The position numbers and the translations under genes are program-made. 64,000 bases of DNA, taken from the NCBI RefSeq assembly GCF_026341775.1, contig NZ_JAPEOB010000001.1, positions 1,922,001-1,986,000 of the forward strand. The letters run 5' to 3'. Shown piece after piece: positions 35,005 to 42,792 of this stretch. The stretch is from Streptomyces sp. NBC_00654 (GTDB taxonomy: Bacteria; Actinomycetota; Actinomycetes; Streptomycetales; Streptomycetaceae). The first letter of the stretch is position 1. The number at the start of each line of letters is the position of its first letter. The notes under the pieces are model-generated. The model ran no database searches and had not been told where the DNA came from. It worked only from the letters and a program-made list of their open reading frames with translations.

Positions 35005-36645
35005 ATGCCGAGCGATACCGACACCCCGGCGGGCACACCCCGCGACCAGTCCGCCCCCGAGGTACCGCCCTCGGCTACGCCCCCGGAGCGCGCCGCCCAC
35101 CCCGACCCGGGCCCCGCGGCGCCGCTCCGGGAGGCCCCTGGCCCGACCGCCCCTGGTCCGACCGCCTCCGGTCCGACCGCCCCCGGCCCGACCGCCTCCG
35201 GCCCCACCGCCCCCGGTCCGACCGCCCCTGGCCCGGCCGCCTCCGGTTCGACCGCCTCCGGTTCGACCGCCTCCGGTCCGACCGCCCCTGGTCCGACCGC
35301 CTCCGGTCCGACCGCCCCCGGCCCGACCGCCCCCGGCCCCACCGCCTCCGGTCCGGCCGCCCCCGGTCCGACCGCCCCCGGCCCCACCGCCCCGGCACCC
35401 GGACGCGGCTACCGGTCCGTGTTCGCCGTGCGGGAGTTCCGGGCCGTCTTCGGCGCGCACCTCCTCTCGCTCCTCGGCGTCACGGTCAGCGAGCTGGCCC
35501 TCACCGTGCTCGTCTACAGCCTCACCGGCTCGCCCCTGCTCAGCGCCCTCACCTTCGCGCTCGGCTTCCTCCCGTACCTCGTGGGCGGCACCCTCTTCGC
35601 CGGGGTCGCCGACCGCTACCCGGCCCGCCGGGTCCTCGTCACCTGCGACCTGATCTGCGCCGCCTGCGTCGCCGTGATGGTCCTGCCCGGCACCCCCGTG
35701 GCAGGACTGCTGGCCCTGCGCTGTCTGGTCGCCGCGGTGGCGCCCGTGTTCACCGGGACCCGGATGGCCGCCCTCACCGACGTCCTCGGCGACGGGGACC
35801 TCTTCGTGCTGGGCCGCTCGCTGCTGCGGATCGTCTCGCAGAGCGCGGCCCTCATCGGCTTCGGCGCGGGCGGACTCCTGCTCGCGGTGGTGTCCCCGCG
35901 CGGGGCGATCACGATCACCGTCGGTACGTTCCTCTGCTCGGCGCTGCTGCTCCGCTTCGGCACCCGCGCCCGGCCCGCCCGGAGCGGCGGGGGCGGCGCG
36001 CTGCTCAAGGAGTCGCTGGCCGGGGCCCGTACCGTGCTCGGCGACCGCAGGATCCGGGCGCTGATGCTGCTCTTCTGGGTGCCCGCCCTGTTCGTCGTCG
36101 CCCCGGAGGCCCTCGCCGCCCCGTACGCGGACGCGATCGGCGCGGGGCCGGCCGCCCTCGGGCTGATGATGTGCGCGATGGCGGTCGGACACATCGGGGC
36201 CGAGCTGTACGCGGGCACCGCGCTCGGCCCCCGTACCCGGTCCAGGATCGTGCTGCCGGTCGCCGCGGCCGGGCTGCTGCCGCTGCTCGTGTACGCGGTC
36301 CGCCCCGGCGTGCCCCTGACCGTGGTGGCCCTCGCGCTGGCCGGGGCGGGCTCGGCGTACATCATCGGGCTCGACCAGTGGTTCGTCGACGCCGTCCCGC
36401 CGGAACTGCGCGGCCGGGCCATGACCCTGCTCACCGCCGGGCTGATGACGGGCCAGGGCATCGGCATGGCGCTGGCCGGGCTGGCCGCCGAGTTCTTCCC
36501 CGTGCACCAGGTGGTGACCGGGGCCGGGATCATCGGAACCGTGTGCACGCTCCTGCTGGTCGCCGAGGTCCGCGGAACCGCCCCCGTACCGGTCCCCGGT
36601 ACCGAAGTGCGAGACACTGCTGACCGGCATATGACCAGTCGGTAA
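35005..36645 (+). CDS. MFS exporter with long Gly/Pro/Thr/Ala repeat N-terminus
   Basis: A 546-aa protein from the ATG at 35005. Residues 1-45 are acidic and Pro-rich. Residues 47-131 are 17 copies of a pentapeptide PTA(P/S)G. After that comes a normal MFS core of about 400 residues with roughly 10-12 helices (FRAVFGAHLLSLLGVTVSELALTVLVYSLTGSPLLSAL at its start, then FAGVADRYPARRVLV, the motif-A-like loop). It resembles the antibiotic-efflux DHA group. The repeat is cytoplasmic by topology and disordered. MarR follows 10 bp downstream and an ArsR-like gene is divergent. Confidence 0.85.
   Translation: MPSDTDTPAGTPRDQSAPEVPPSATPPERAAHPDPGPAAPLREAPGPTAPGPTASGPTAPGPTASGPTAPGPTAPGPAASGSTASGSTASGPTAPGPTASGPTAPGPTAPGPTASGPAAPGPTAPGPTAPAPGRGYRSVFAVREFRAVFGAHLLSLLGVTVSELALTVLVYSLTGSPLLSALTFALGFLPYLVGGTLFAGVADRYPARRVLVTCDLICAACVAVMVLPGTPVAGLLALRCLVAAVAPVFTGTRMAALTDVLGDGDLFVLGRSLLRIVSQSAALIGFGAGGLLLAVVSPRGAITITVGTFLCSALLLRFGTRARPARSGGGGALLKESLAGARTVLGDRRIRALMLLFWVPALFVVAPEALAAPYADAIGAGPAALGLMMCAMAVGHIGAELYAGTALGPRTRSRIVLPVAAAGLLPLLVYAVRPGVPLTVVALALAGAGSAYIIGLDQWFVDAVPPELRGRAMTLLTAGLMTGQGIGMALAGLAAEFFPVHQVVTGAGIIGTVCTLLLVAEVRGTAPVPVPGTEVRDTADRHMTSR
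35143..35397 (+). repeat. 15-bp coding minisatellite, 17 units
   Basis: Seventeen in-frame copies of a 15-bp unit, consensus CCGACCGCC(C/T)C(C/T)GG(T/C), encode PTA(P/S)G in the MFS protein. Variation is mostly at third positions; three units have Ser or Ala in place of Pro or Thr. The unit length, a multiple of three, allows copy number changes without frameshift. Confidence 0.95.
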
Positions 36646-36655
36646 GGTCGGTGCC

Positions 36656-37165
36656 GTGCCGAAGCCGCTCAGCCTTCCCTTCGATCCCATCGCCCGTGCC
36701 GAAGAGCTCTGGCACCAGCGCTGGGGACCCATGCCCGCGATGGGGGCGATCACCTCGATCATGCGGGCCCAGCAGATCCTGCTCGCCGAGGTCGACGCGG
36801 TCGTCAAGCCGTACGGGCTGACCTTCGCCCGGTACGAGGCGCTGGTGCTGCTCACCTTCTCCAAGGCGGGCGAGCTGCCGATGTCCAAGATCGGCGAGCG
36901 GCTGATGGTGCACCCCACCTCCGTGACCAACACCGTCGACCGGCTGGTGAGGTCCGGGCTGGTCGGCAAGCGCCCCAACCCGAACGACGGGCGGGGCACC
37001 CTCGCCTCCATCACCGCCAAGGGCCGTGAGGTGGTCGAGAAGGCCACCCGGGACCTGGTGGCGATGGACTTCGGACTCGGGGCGTACGACTCCGAGGAGT
37101 GCGCCGAGATCTTCGCCATGCTGCGCCCGTTGCGGGTCGCCGCACACGATTTCGAGGAGCAGTAG
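36656..37165 (+). CDS. MarR-family transcriptional regulator
   Basis: A 169-aa winged-helix regulator starting at the GTG at 36656. The recognition helix is in KIGERLMVHPTSVTNTVDRLVRSGLVGKR near residues 78-106, and the wing has PNDGRGTLASIT. It starts 10 bp after the MFS stop, so the two are probably cotranscribed. MarR proteins often control adjacent exporters, so this MFS may answer to two regulators. Confidence 0.92.
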   Translation: MPKPLSLPFDPIARAEELWHQRWGPMPAMGAITSIMRAQQILLAEVDAVVKPYGLTFARYEALVLLTFSKAGELPMSKIGERLMVHPTSVTNTVDRLVRSGLVGKRPNPNDGRGTLASITAKGREVVEKATRDLVAMDFGLGAYDSEECAEIFAMLRPLRVAAHDFEEQ

Positions 37166-37229
37166 TCCACGCGTGCTGCGGGACGGGGCGCTGCAAGATC
37201 GCCCCGGCGGTCCGGCTACGCTCGATGCC

Positions 37230-37562
37230 ATGAAACGCAGCGTGCTGACCCGCTATCGGGTGATGGCATACGTCACCGCCGTCATGTTGTTGATCCTCTG
37301 CCTGTGCATGGTCTTCAAGTACGGATTCGACACCGGTGAGGGCGTCACCCTCGTGGTCTCGCAGATCCATGGCGTGCTCTACATCATCTACCTGATCTTC
37401 GCCTTCGACCTCGGCTCCAAGGCGAAGTGGCCGGTCGGGAAACTGCTCTGGGTGCTGATCTCCGGCACGATCCCGACGGCGGCGTTCTTCGTGGAACGCA
37501 ACGTCGTCCGCGAGGTCGAGCCGCTGATCACGGACAGCTCCCCGGTGACCGCGAAGGCCTGA
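37230..37562 (+). CDS. DUF3817 membrane protein (second copy)
   Basis: A 110-aa protein with three membrane segments. It shares with the copy at 33.2 kb the signature QIHGVLYIIYLIFAFDLGSKAKWPVGKL near residue 45 (compare [28 protein letters not shown]). The ATG at 37230 is chosen because the upstream frame reads into the MarR gene. The function is unknown. It lies directly before the icmA promoter. Confidence 0.9.
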   Translation: MKRSVLTRYRVMAYVTAVMLLILCLCMVFKYGFDTGEGVTLVVSQIHGVLYIIYLIFAFDLGSKAKWPVGKLLWVLISGTIPTAAFFVERNVVREVEPLITDSSPVTAKA

Positions 37563-37648
37563 GCGGCGCCCGTCACCGGCACCGGACCGCACCGCCCGCA
37601 CCACCCCGAACCGCCCCGTGCGAAAGCGCCGGGCGGTTTGCCATCGAC

Positions 37649-37672
37649 ATTTACTAGGACGTCCTAGTAAAT
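37649..37672. promoter_or_regulatory. Perfect 24-bp palindrome over the icmA promoter
   Basis: The half-site ATTTACTAGGAC is followed directly by its exact reverse complement. A candidate -35 TCGACA (37644-37649) and -10 TAAATT (37668-37673) are 18 bp apart, so the palindrome fills the spacer and overlaps both boxes. The -10 ends six bases before the icmA ATG. A bound dimer would exclude RNA polymerase, the pattern of a repressor site. Confidence 0.8.
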
Positions 37673-37679
37673 TTGAGGT

Positions 37680-39380
37680 ATGGACGCTGACGCGATCGAG
37701 GAAGGCCGCCACCGCTGGCAGGCCCGTTACGACAAGGCCCGCAAGCGCGACGCGGACTTCACCACGCTGTCCGGGGACCCGGTGGAGCCCGTGTACGGGC
37801 CCCGCCCCGGTGACACGTACGAGGGATTCGAGCGGATCGGCTGGCCCGGCGAGTACCCCTTCACCCGGGGGCTCCACCCCACCGGCTACCGGGGCCGTAC
37901 CTGGACCATCCGCCAGTTCGCCGGCTTCGGCAACGCCGAGCAGACCAATGAGCGCTACAAGACGATCCTGGCCAACGGCGGCGGCGGACTCAGCGTCGCG
38001 TTCGACATGCCGACGCTCATGGGCCGCGACTCCGACGACCCCCGCGCGCTCGGCGAGGTCGGGCACTGCGGCGTCGCCATCGACTCCGCCGCCGACATGG
38101 AGGTCCTCTTCAAGGACATCCCGCTCGGCGATGTCACCACCTCGATGACGATCAGCGGCCCCGCCGTCCCCGTCTTCTGCATGTACCTGGTCGCCGCCGA
38201 GCGTCAGGGCGTCGACCCGGGTGTGCTCAACGGCACGCTCCAGACCGACATCTTCAAGGAGTACATCGCGCAGAAGGAGTGGCTCTTCCAGCCCGAGCCC
38301 CATCTGCGCCTCATCGGCGACCTGATGGAGCACTGCGCCCGCGACATCCCCGCCTACAAGCCGCTCTCCGTCTCCGGCTACCACATCCGCGAGGCCGGGG
38401 CGACGGCCGCGCAGGAGCTGGCGTACACCCTGGCCGACGGCTTCGGATACGTGGAGCTCGGCCTCTCCCGCGGGCTCGATGTCGACACCTTCGCCCCCGG
38501 GCTCTCCTTCTTCTTCGACGCGCACCTCGACTTCTTCGAGGAGATCGCCAAGTTCCGTGCCGCGCGCCGGATCTGGGCCCGCTGGATGAAGGAGACGTAC
38601 GGCGCGAAGACCGACAAGGCGCAGTGGCTGCGCTTCCACACCCAGACCGCCGGGGTCTCCCTCACCGCCCAGCAGCCGTACAACAACGTCGTGCGCACCG
38701 CCGTCGAGGCGCTCTCCGCCGTCCTCGGCGGCACCAACTCGCTGCACACCAACGCCCTCGACGAGACCCTCGCCCTCCCCTCCGAGCAGGCGGCCGAGAT
38801 CGCCCTGCGCACCCAGCAGGTGCTGATGGAGGAGACCGGCGTCGCCAATGTCGCCGACCCGCTGGGCGGTTCCTGGTACGTCGAGCAGCTCACCGACCGG
38901 ATCGAGGCCGACGCCGAGAAGATCTTCGACCAGATCAAGGAGCGCGGCACCCGGGCCCACCCGGACGGACAGCACCCGATCGGGCCGATCACCTCCGGCA
39001 TCCTGCGCGGCATCGAGGACGGCTGGTTCACCGGGGAGATCGCCGAGTCCGCCTTCCAGTACCAGCAGTCGCTGGAGAAGGGCGACAAGCGGGTCGTCGG
39101 CGTCAACGTCCACCACGGATCGGTCACCGGCGACCTGGAGATCCTCCGCGTCAGCCACGAGGTCGAGCGCGAGCAGGTGCGCCAGCTCGGCGGCCGCAAG
39201 GGAGCCCGCGACGACGCGAGGGTGAGTGCCGCGCTGGACGCGATGCTGGCCGCCGCCCGCGACGGCTCGAACATGATCGCGCCGATGCTGGACGCCGTAC
39301 GGGCCGAGGCGACGCTCGGCGAGATCTGCGGGGTCCTGCGCGAGGAGTGGGGCACCTACACGGAGCCGCCGGGCTTCTGA
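37680..39380 (+). CDS. icmA: Isobutyryl-CoA mutase large subunit IcmA
   Basis: A 566-aa protein, the exact length of known IcmA. It rearranges isobutyryl-CoA and n-butyryl-CoA with adenosylcobalamin. It has the substrate-binding TIM barrel only; the B12-binding domain is on a separate small subunit, IcmB, not in this window. Two residues separate ICM from methylmalonyl-CoA mutase: Phe80 (in TIRQF, Tyr in MCM) and Gln198 (in YIAQKEW, Arg in MCM), and both ICM residues are present. The family core [23 protein letters not shown] is near residue 233. GAGG precedes the ATG closely. Activity needs MeaB-type protection and the cofactor from an adenosyltransferase. Confidence 0.95.
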   Translation: MDADAIEEGRHRWQARYDKARKRDADFTTLSGDPVEPVYGPRPGDTYEGFERIGWPGEYPFTRGLHPTGYRGRTWTIRQFAGFGNAEQTNERYKTILANGGGGLSVAFDMPTLMGRDSDDPRALGEVGHCGVAIDSAADMEVLFKDIPLGDVTTSMTISGPAVPVFCMYLVAAERQGVDPGVLNGTLQTDIFKEYIAQKEWLFQPEPHLRLIGDLMEHCARDIPAYKPLSVSGYHIREAGATAAQELAYTLADGFGYVELGLSRGLDVDTFAPGLSFFFDAHLDFFEEIAKFRAARRIWARWMKETYGAKTDKAQWLRFHTQTAGVSLTAQQPYNNVVRTAVEALSAVLGGTNSLHTNALDETLALPSEQAAEIALRTQQVLMEETGVANVADPLGGSWYVEQLTDRIEADAEKIFDQIKERGTRAHPDGQHPIGPITSGILRGIEDGWFTGEIAESAFQYQQSLEKGDKRVVGVNVHHGSVTGDLEILRVSHEVEREQVRQLGGRKGARDDARVSAALDAMLAAARDGSNMIAPMLDAVRAEATLGEICGVLREEWGTYTEPPGF

Positions 39381-39393
39381 GACCGCCGAAAGC

Positions 39394-39440
39394 CGTACGG
39401 GGGCGGGGCCGGGCCGTCCGGGGCCGCCCGCTCCCGTACG
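39394..39440. terminator. Long hairpin between icmA and tetR
   Basis: CGTACGGGGGCGGG at 39394-39407 pairs with CCCGCTCCCGTACG at 39427-39440 with one mismatch. It separates the convergent icmA and TetR genes. Confidence 0.75.
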
Positions 39441-39462
39441 CGTCACCGGGCCCGGCCGGCCA

Positions 39463-40092
39463 CTACCAGGTCTGGGCGCCGGCCAGTCCCAGCAGCAGCA
39501 GCGAGGTGAAGCTGTCCGCCCACTCGGCGTCCACCGGCTCGGCGCTCACCAGTGTCCGGTGCACCACGGCGCCCGCGATCACGTCGAAGATCAGGTCCGC
39601 GTTGCGGGCGGCGGAGGCGGCGTCGTTCTCGTAACTCAGCTCGCCGCGGGCCTGCGCGCGTTCCCGCCCGAGGATCACGAGCCGCTTCTGCCGGTCGACG
39701 ATCGCCGATCTGATGCGCTCGCGCAGCAGCTCGTCCCGGGTCGACTCGGCGACCACCGCCATCAGCGCGGTCCTGGTCTCGGGCCGCTCCAGCAGCGCCG
39801 CGAACTGGAGCACCACGCCCCGCACATCGGCCGCGAGGCTGCCCCGGTCCGGGAGTTCCAGCTCGTCGAAGAGGACCGCCACCGCGTCCACGACCAGTTC
39901 GTTCTTGCCCGCCCAGCGCCGGTAGAGGGTCGTCTTGGCGACCCCCGCCCGGCTCGCCACATCACCCATCGTCAGTTTCGACCAGCCGAGGTCGACCAGG
40001 GACTCCCGCGTCGCCTCAAGGATCGCGGCATCGGCCGCGGTACTGCGCGGGCGTCCTGTTCGTGGGGGTTCGGGGTCGCCGTGGCTCAGCAT
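39463..40092 (-). CDS. TetR family transcriptional regulator
   Basis: A 209-aa repressor. The helix-turn-helix is at about residues 24-68 (LGWSKLTMGDVASRAGVAKTTLYRRWAGKNELVVDAV). The C-terminal domain is of the TetR_C_16-like helical type with no identifiable ligand. A -10-like TATGGT lies six bases before the ATG on the minus strand (40099-40104), so it may be leaderless. About 95 bp upstream is a 10-bp-arm palindrome that is a good candidate for its operator. It is convergent with icmA. Confidence 0.92.
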   Translation of the reverse strand: MLSHGDPEPPRTGRPRSTAADAAILEATRESLVDLGWSKLTMGDVASRAGVAKTTLYRRWAGKNELVVDAVAVLFDELELPDRGSLAADVRGVVLQFAALLERPETRTALMAVVAESTRDELLRERIRSAIVDRQKRLVILGRERAQARGELSYENDAASAARNADLIFDVIAGAVVHRTLVSAEPVDAEWADSFTSLLLLGLAGAQTW

Positions 40093-40470
40093 GCGGCGAC
40101 CATACCGGTGAGTAGGGAAAGGGGCCGGGCCCGGTACCCGTGAGACAGATCACCGGTACCTCCTGTCCGGGAGGGGCACCTGACAGTTACGCTACGGGTC
40201 GTAGCGTAAGGAAGGCGGTCCCGCCGTCCGCGCGCCACGAACGAGCGACAGCCACAGGCGCCGGGTGGGGACCCGGCAGCCGCACCGGGCCTTTCAGGGG
40301 CCCACCGGGTCTTCAGGGGCCCACCGGGCCCGACAAGGCCCGACCGGGGTCTTCTCTGGGCCCCGGGCACCGCGTCCGTCCGCCCGCCCCGCACTCCGGC
40401 CGGGGCGGCCGAGCGGACCGGTTCACGTATCGCTTTCCGGAACGGTGTGCTCAGGGGGGAGGATGTACGT
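40093..40470. other. 378-bp intergenic region between tetR and the thioredoxin-TPR gene
   Basis: No gene is seen. The region holds the tetR -10 box, the palindrome at 40187-40209, two 17-bp copies of TTCAGGGGCCCACCGGG (40293-40309 and 40312-40328, 19-bp period) with related GGGCCC-rich sequence to about 40370, and the ribosome-binding site of the next gene. Confidence 0.8.
40187..40209. promoter_or_regulatory. Palindrome TTACGCTACG-N3-CGTAGCGTAA
   Basis: Perfect 10-bp arms around GGT, typical in size and symmetry of TetR operators. It is the strongest symmetrical element near the TetR gene, about 95 bp upstream of its start, and lies before the divergent thioredoxin-TPR gene. Confidence 0.7.
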
Positions 40471-41445
40471 ATGCAGCCTAGGAACATGTCCATGAGCGGC
40501 GTCGTCGACCTCGCCGCTGTCAAGGCGGCCGGCGAGGCCAAGGTGAAGGCGGAGCAGGCCCGCGCGGAGGCCGCCCGCAAGGGAGGCACCGGCGCCGTGG
40601 CGCCCGCGGCCCTGGTGATCGATGTCGATGAGGCCGGCTTCGAGCACGATGTCCTCCAGCGCTCCGCCGAGGTCCCGGTCGTCATCGACTTCTGGGCCGA
40701 GTGGTGCGAGCCGTGCAAGCAGCTGGGTCCGCTCCTGGAGCGCCTGGCCGTCGAGTACAACGGCCGCTTCCTGCTGGCCAAGGTCGATGTCGACGCCAAC
40801 CAGATGCTGATGCAGCAGTTCGGGATCCAGGGCATCCCCGCGGTCTTCGCCGTGGTCGCCGGGCAGGCCCTCCCGCTCTTCCAGGGCGCGGCCCCCGAGG
40901 CCCAGATCCGGGAGACGCTGGACCAGCTGATCCAGGTCGGCGAGGAGCGGTTCGGTCTCACCGGAATCCCCGTCGACCCGAACGCCGCCGAGGCGGGCGA
41001 GGGGGAGCCTGCCGAGGTGCCCGCCGGGCCGTACGACGCACTGCTGGAGGCGGCCGCGCAGGCGCTGGACGCCAATGACTTCGGCGGCGCGGTCCAGGCG
41101 TACAAGAACGTCCTCGTCGACGACCCGGGCAACCCGGAGGCCAAGCTCGGCCTCGCGCAGGCCGAACTGCTGGCCCGCGTCCAGAACATGGACCCGCAGC
41201 AGGTGCGCAAGGACGCCGCCGACGACCCGTCCGACGTGGCGGCCCAGATCGCCGCCGCGGACCTGGATCTGGTCGGCGGTCATGTCGAGGACGCCTTCGG
41301 GCGGCTCGTCGAGGCGGTCCGCCGGAATGTCGGTGACGACCGGGACGCGGCGCGGGTGCGGCTGCTGGAGCTCTTCGAGGTGATCGGCCCCGAGGACCCG
41401 CGGGTCAGCACCGCGCGGACCGCGCTGGCGCGGGTCTTGTTCTGA
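40471..41445 (+). CDS. Thioredoxin-domain TPR protein (CnoX/YbbN-like)
   Basis: A 324-aa protein from the ATG at 40471, with a strong GGGGGGAGG eight bases upstream. A thioredoxin fold covers about residues 50-160 with the active site WCEPC (78-82) in FWAEWCEPCKQL, plus the cis-Pro segment GIQGIPAVFAV. The C-terminal half is TPR-like (LLEAAAQALDANDFGGAVQAYKNVLVDDPGNPEAKLGLAQAELL). The architecture is that of CnoX/YbbN chaperone-holdase proteins, which guard substrates from over-oxidation. Both Cys are kept, with Glu in place of Gly in the CxxC spacer, so some redox activity is plausible. Confidence 0.9.
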   Translation: MQPRNMSMSGVVDLAAVKAAGEAKVKAEQARAEAARKGGTGAVAPAALVIDVDEAGFEHDVLQRSAEVPVVIDFWAEWCEPCKQLGPLLERLAVEYNGRFLLAKVDVDANQMLMQQFGIQGIPAVFAVVAGQALPLFQGAAPEAQIRETLDQLIQVGEERFGLTGIPVDPNAAEAGEGEPAEVPAGPYDALLEAAAQALDANDFGGAVQAYKNVLVDDPGNPEAKLGLAQAELLARVQNMDPQQVRKDAADDPSDVAAQIAAADLDLVGGHVEDAFGRLVEAVRRNVGDDRDAARVRLLELFEVIGPEDPRVSTARTALARVLF

Positions 41446-41456
41446 TGTGACAACAC

Positions 41457-41490
41457 GGCCGCGGTACCCGTCGGGTACCGCGGCCTTTTT
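41457..41490 (+). terminator. Strong Rho-independent terminator
   Basis: GGCCGCGGTACCC (41457-41469) and GGGTACCGCGGCC (41473-41485) form a perfect 13-bp stem with a 3-nt loop, followed by five T. It lies 11 bp after the thioredoxin-TPR stop. Confidence 0.95.
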
Positions 41491-41549
41491 CGCGCGCGGA
41501 CGATAAGAGACGCCTCCGCTTTACCAAATCTTGATAAAAGTACGTGCTG

Positions 41550-41562
41550 TTACTCGCAGTAA
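41550..41562. promoter_or_regulatory. Palindrome TTACT-CGC-AGTAA (site 1)
   Basis: Perfect 5-bp arms in the AT-rich part of the intergenic region. The same arms recur with a 4-bp spacer 129 bp downstream, so this is a plausible paired operator. Confidence 0.45.
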
Positions 41563-41677
41563 ATCGGTCTCAGTGTTCTGTCCGGTTCGGTACCCGATTC
41601 CCACCATTCATTCGCCCCTTTCGTGACACCCTGTGTGGCCGCGCGATGGCCATGGGTCGCGCCTCGGTTATCGGGCC

Positions 41678-41693
41678 GTTACTAGTGAGTAAC
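41678..41693. promoter_or_regulatory. Palindrome GTTACT-AGTG-AGTAAC (site 2)
   Basis: Perfect 6-bp arms, sharing TTACT/AGTAA with site 1. It lies about 350 bp before the DUF6230 gene. Confidence 0.5.
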
Positions 41694-42044
41694 GAGCCCC
41701 CTTGTGCCCCGGGCGCGAATGCACCACGATCGGCCACGCTCGGTCCAATACCTGCGTCCCGGTCTCCAGCCGGTGCCGGAGGGCCTGTTGGGTCCCCACC
41801 GGGTCGGCCGGCGGCTGTGACGCCGGCTGCGGACAGGGGGGTTCCTGCTGACCGGCAGGGCCTGTCCGACCGGTCGCGCAGAACGCGCGGCCAGTGGTTG
41901 TCGCTCGGGGGTGATCGCCGGTGAATCGGATGCGGTACGCGCCTCCGGTACGGGCGCTCTCCTTCCCGAGGACGTAGCACTTCTCCCATCCCAGGACGGG
42001 CACGATGCTCATCCGGAGATGTACGTCCGAGAAGGAGGAAATTT

Positions 42045-42698
42045 ATGAGTTCCCAAGTTCGTGGTGGGACGAGATGGAAGCGCTTCGCTCTGGTCATGGT
42101 GCCGAGCGTCGTCGCGACCGCGGCTGTGGGTGTCGGCCTCGCGCAGGGCGCGCTCGCCGCGTCGTTCAGCGTGTCCGGCCAGAGCTTCAAGGTCAGTACG
42201 GACAGGCTCGTCGGTGAGAACTTCGTCCAGTACGGCAGCGTCGCTGTCGGCAAGGACCTTGAGGGCAAGGCGGCGGCGCACCCCGTCGCGGTGTCGGGCT
42301 TCAGCAAGGCCACGATCACCAACATGTGCCAGTCGGTGGTCACGCCGAACCTGCCCTTCGGTCTCGGCAGCGTCAGCCTGGAGCTGAACGCCGGTACGAA
42401 CCCGAAGAAGCCGGTCAAGGCGACCAACCTGTATCTCGACATCTCGCAGCTCGACGCGGACGCGTACTTCGAGAAGATCGACATCGGGGTGGCGGCGGGT
42501 TCCCTCAAGGACCCGGACAACCCGGAGAGCATCGGCATCCAGCCCGGTACTCAGGCCAACCCCAACGGCTTCTCGCAGCGGGCCGACAGGGCTGTCCTGA
42601 CCGGTGTCGAGCAGACGGCCTGGGCGACCACGGCCGGCACCTTCAAGCTCAGCAACCTGAGCCTGAAGCTGCACAAGGGCGTCAAGGAGTGCTTCTAG
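42045..42698 (+). CDS. DUF6230 exported protein
   Basis: A 217-aa secreted or membrane-anchored protein. The N-terminus MSSQVRGGTRWKRF is followed by a hydrophobic segment (ALVMVPSVVATAAVGVGLAQGALAA), a signal peptide or anchor. The rest is beta-rich and conserved in Streptomyces as DUF6230; old annotations call it cholesterol esterase, but no Ser-His-Asp catalytic motif is visible, so that name is not supported. Three Trp/Tyr patches and a C-terminal KECF are seen. AAGGAGG lies 7-8 bases before the ATG. The next two genes complete an envelope cluster. Confidence 0.88.
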   Translation: MSSQVRGGTRWKRFALVMVPSVVATAAVGVGLAQGALAASFSVSGQSFKVSTDRLVGENFVQYGSVAVGKDLEGKAAAHPVAVSGFSKATITNMCQSVVTPNLPFGLGSVSLELNAGTNPKKPVKATNLYLDISQLDADAYFEKIDIGVAAGSLKDPDNPESIGIQPGTQANPNGFSQRADRAVLTGVEQTAWATTAGTFKLSNLSLKLHKGVKECF

Positions 42699-42707
42699 CA
42701 CTCGCCC

Positions 42708-42745
42708 GGGTGGCCGGAACGCTCCCTGCGGGCCTCCGGCCGCCC
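42708..42745 (+). terminator. Imperfect hairpin between DUF6230 and DUF6114 genes
   Basis: GGGTGGCCGGA (42708-42718) pairs with TCCGGCCGCCC (42735-42745) with one mismatch, followed by ACCCTTTCTCTTCTC. It may attenuate transcription between the two genes and leave the first protein in excess. Confidence 0.5.
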
Positions 42746-42792
42746 ACCCTTTCTCTTCTCACAGCAGTACCGGTTCCAGGGAGCTGTTTTCC

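Larger units (their letters stand above)
41491..42044. other. Long intergenic region before the DUF6230 cluster
   Basis: No convincing gene in 554 bp. It contains an AT-rich stretch at 41520-41565 (unusual for this genome), the two TTACT/AGTAA palindromes listed separately, a G+C-rich central part, and a strong ribosome-binding site AAGGAGG near 42030. A promoter with a long leader, or several stacked promoters for the DUF6230 operon, is likely. Confidence 0.7.

Noticed and set aside
34186..37170. A 994-codon minus-strand frame opposite the MFS and MarR genes
   Set aside because: It covers three recognised genes. Its regular GAVGPEA-like repeats mirror the coding minisatellite of the MFS gene.
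41668..42012. A 114-codon minus-strand frame in the long gap before the DUF6230 gene
   Set aside because: Part has coding-like third positions, but there is no ribosome-binding site or recognised similarity, and it would run against the DUF6230 leader.
41491..42044. A riboswitch in the long DUF6230 leader
   Set aside because: No cobalamin, TPP, SAM or other conserved box was recognised; the visible structures are short protein-site-like palindromes.
42045..42698. Cholesterol esterase name for the DUF6230 protein
   Set aside because: No Gly-x-Ser-x-Gly nucleophile motif or lipase-like fold pattern is visible.
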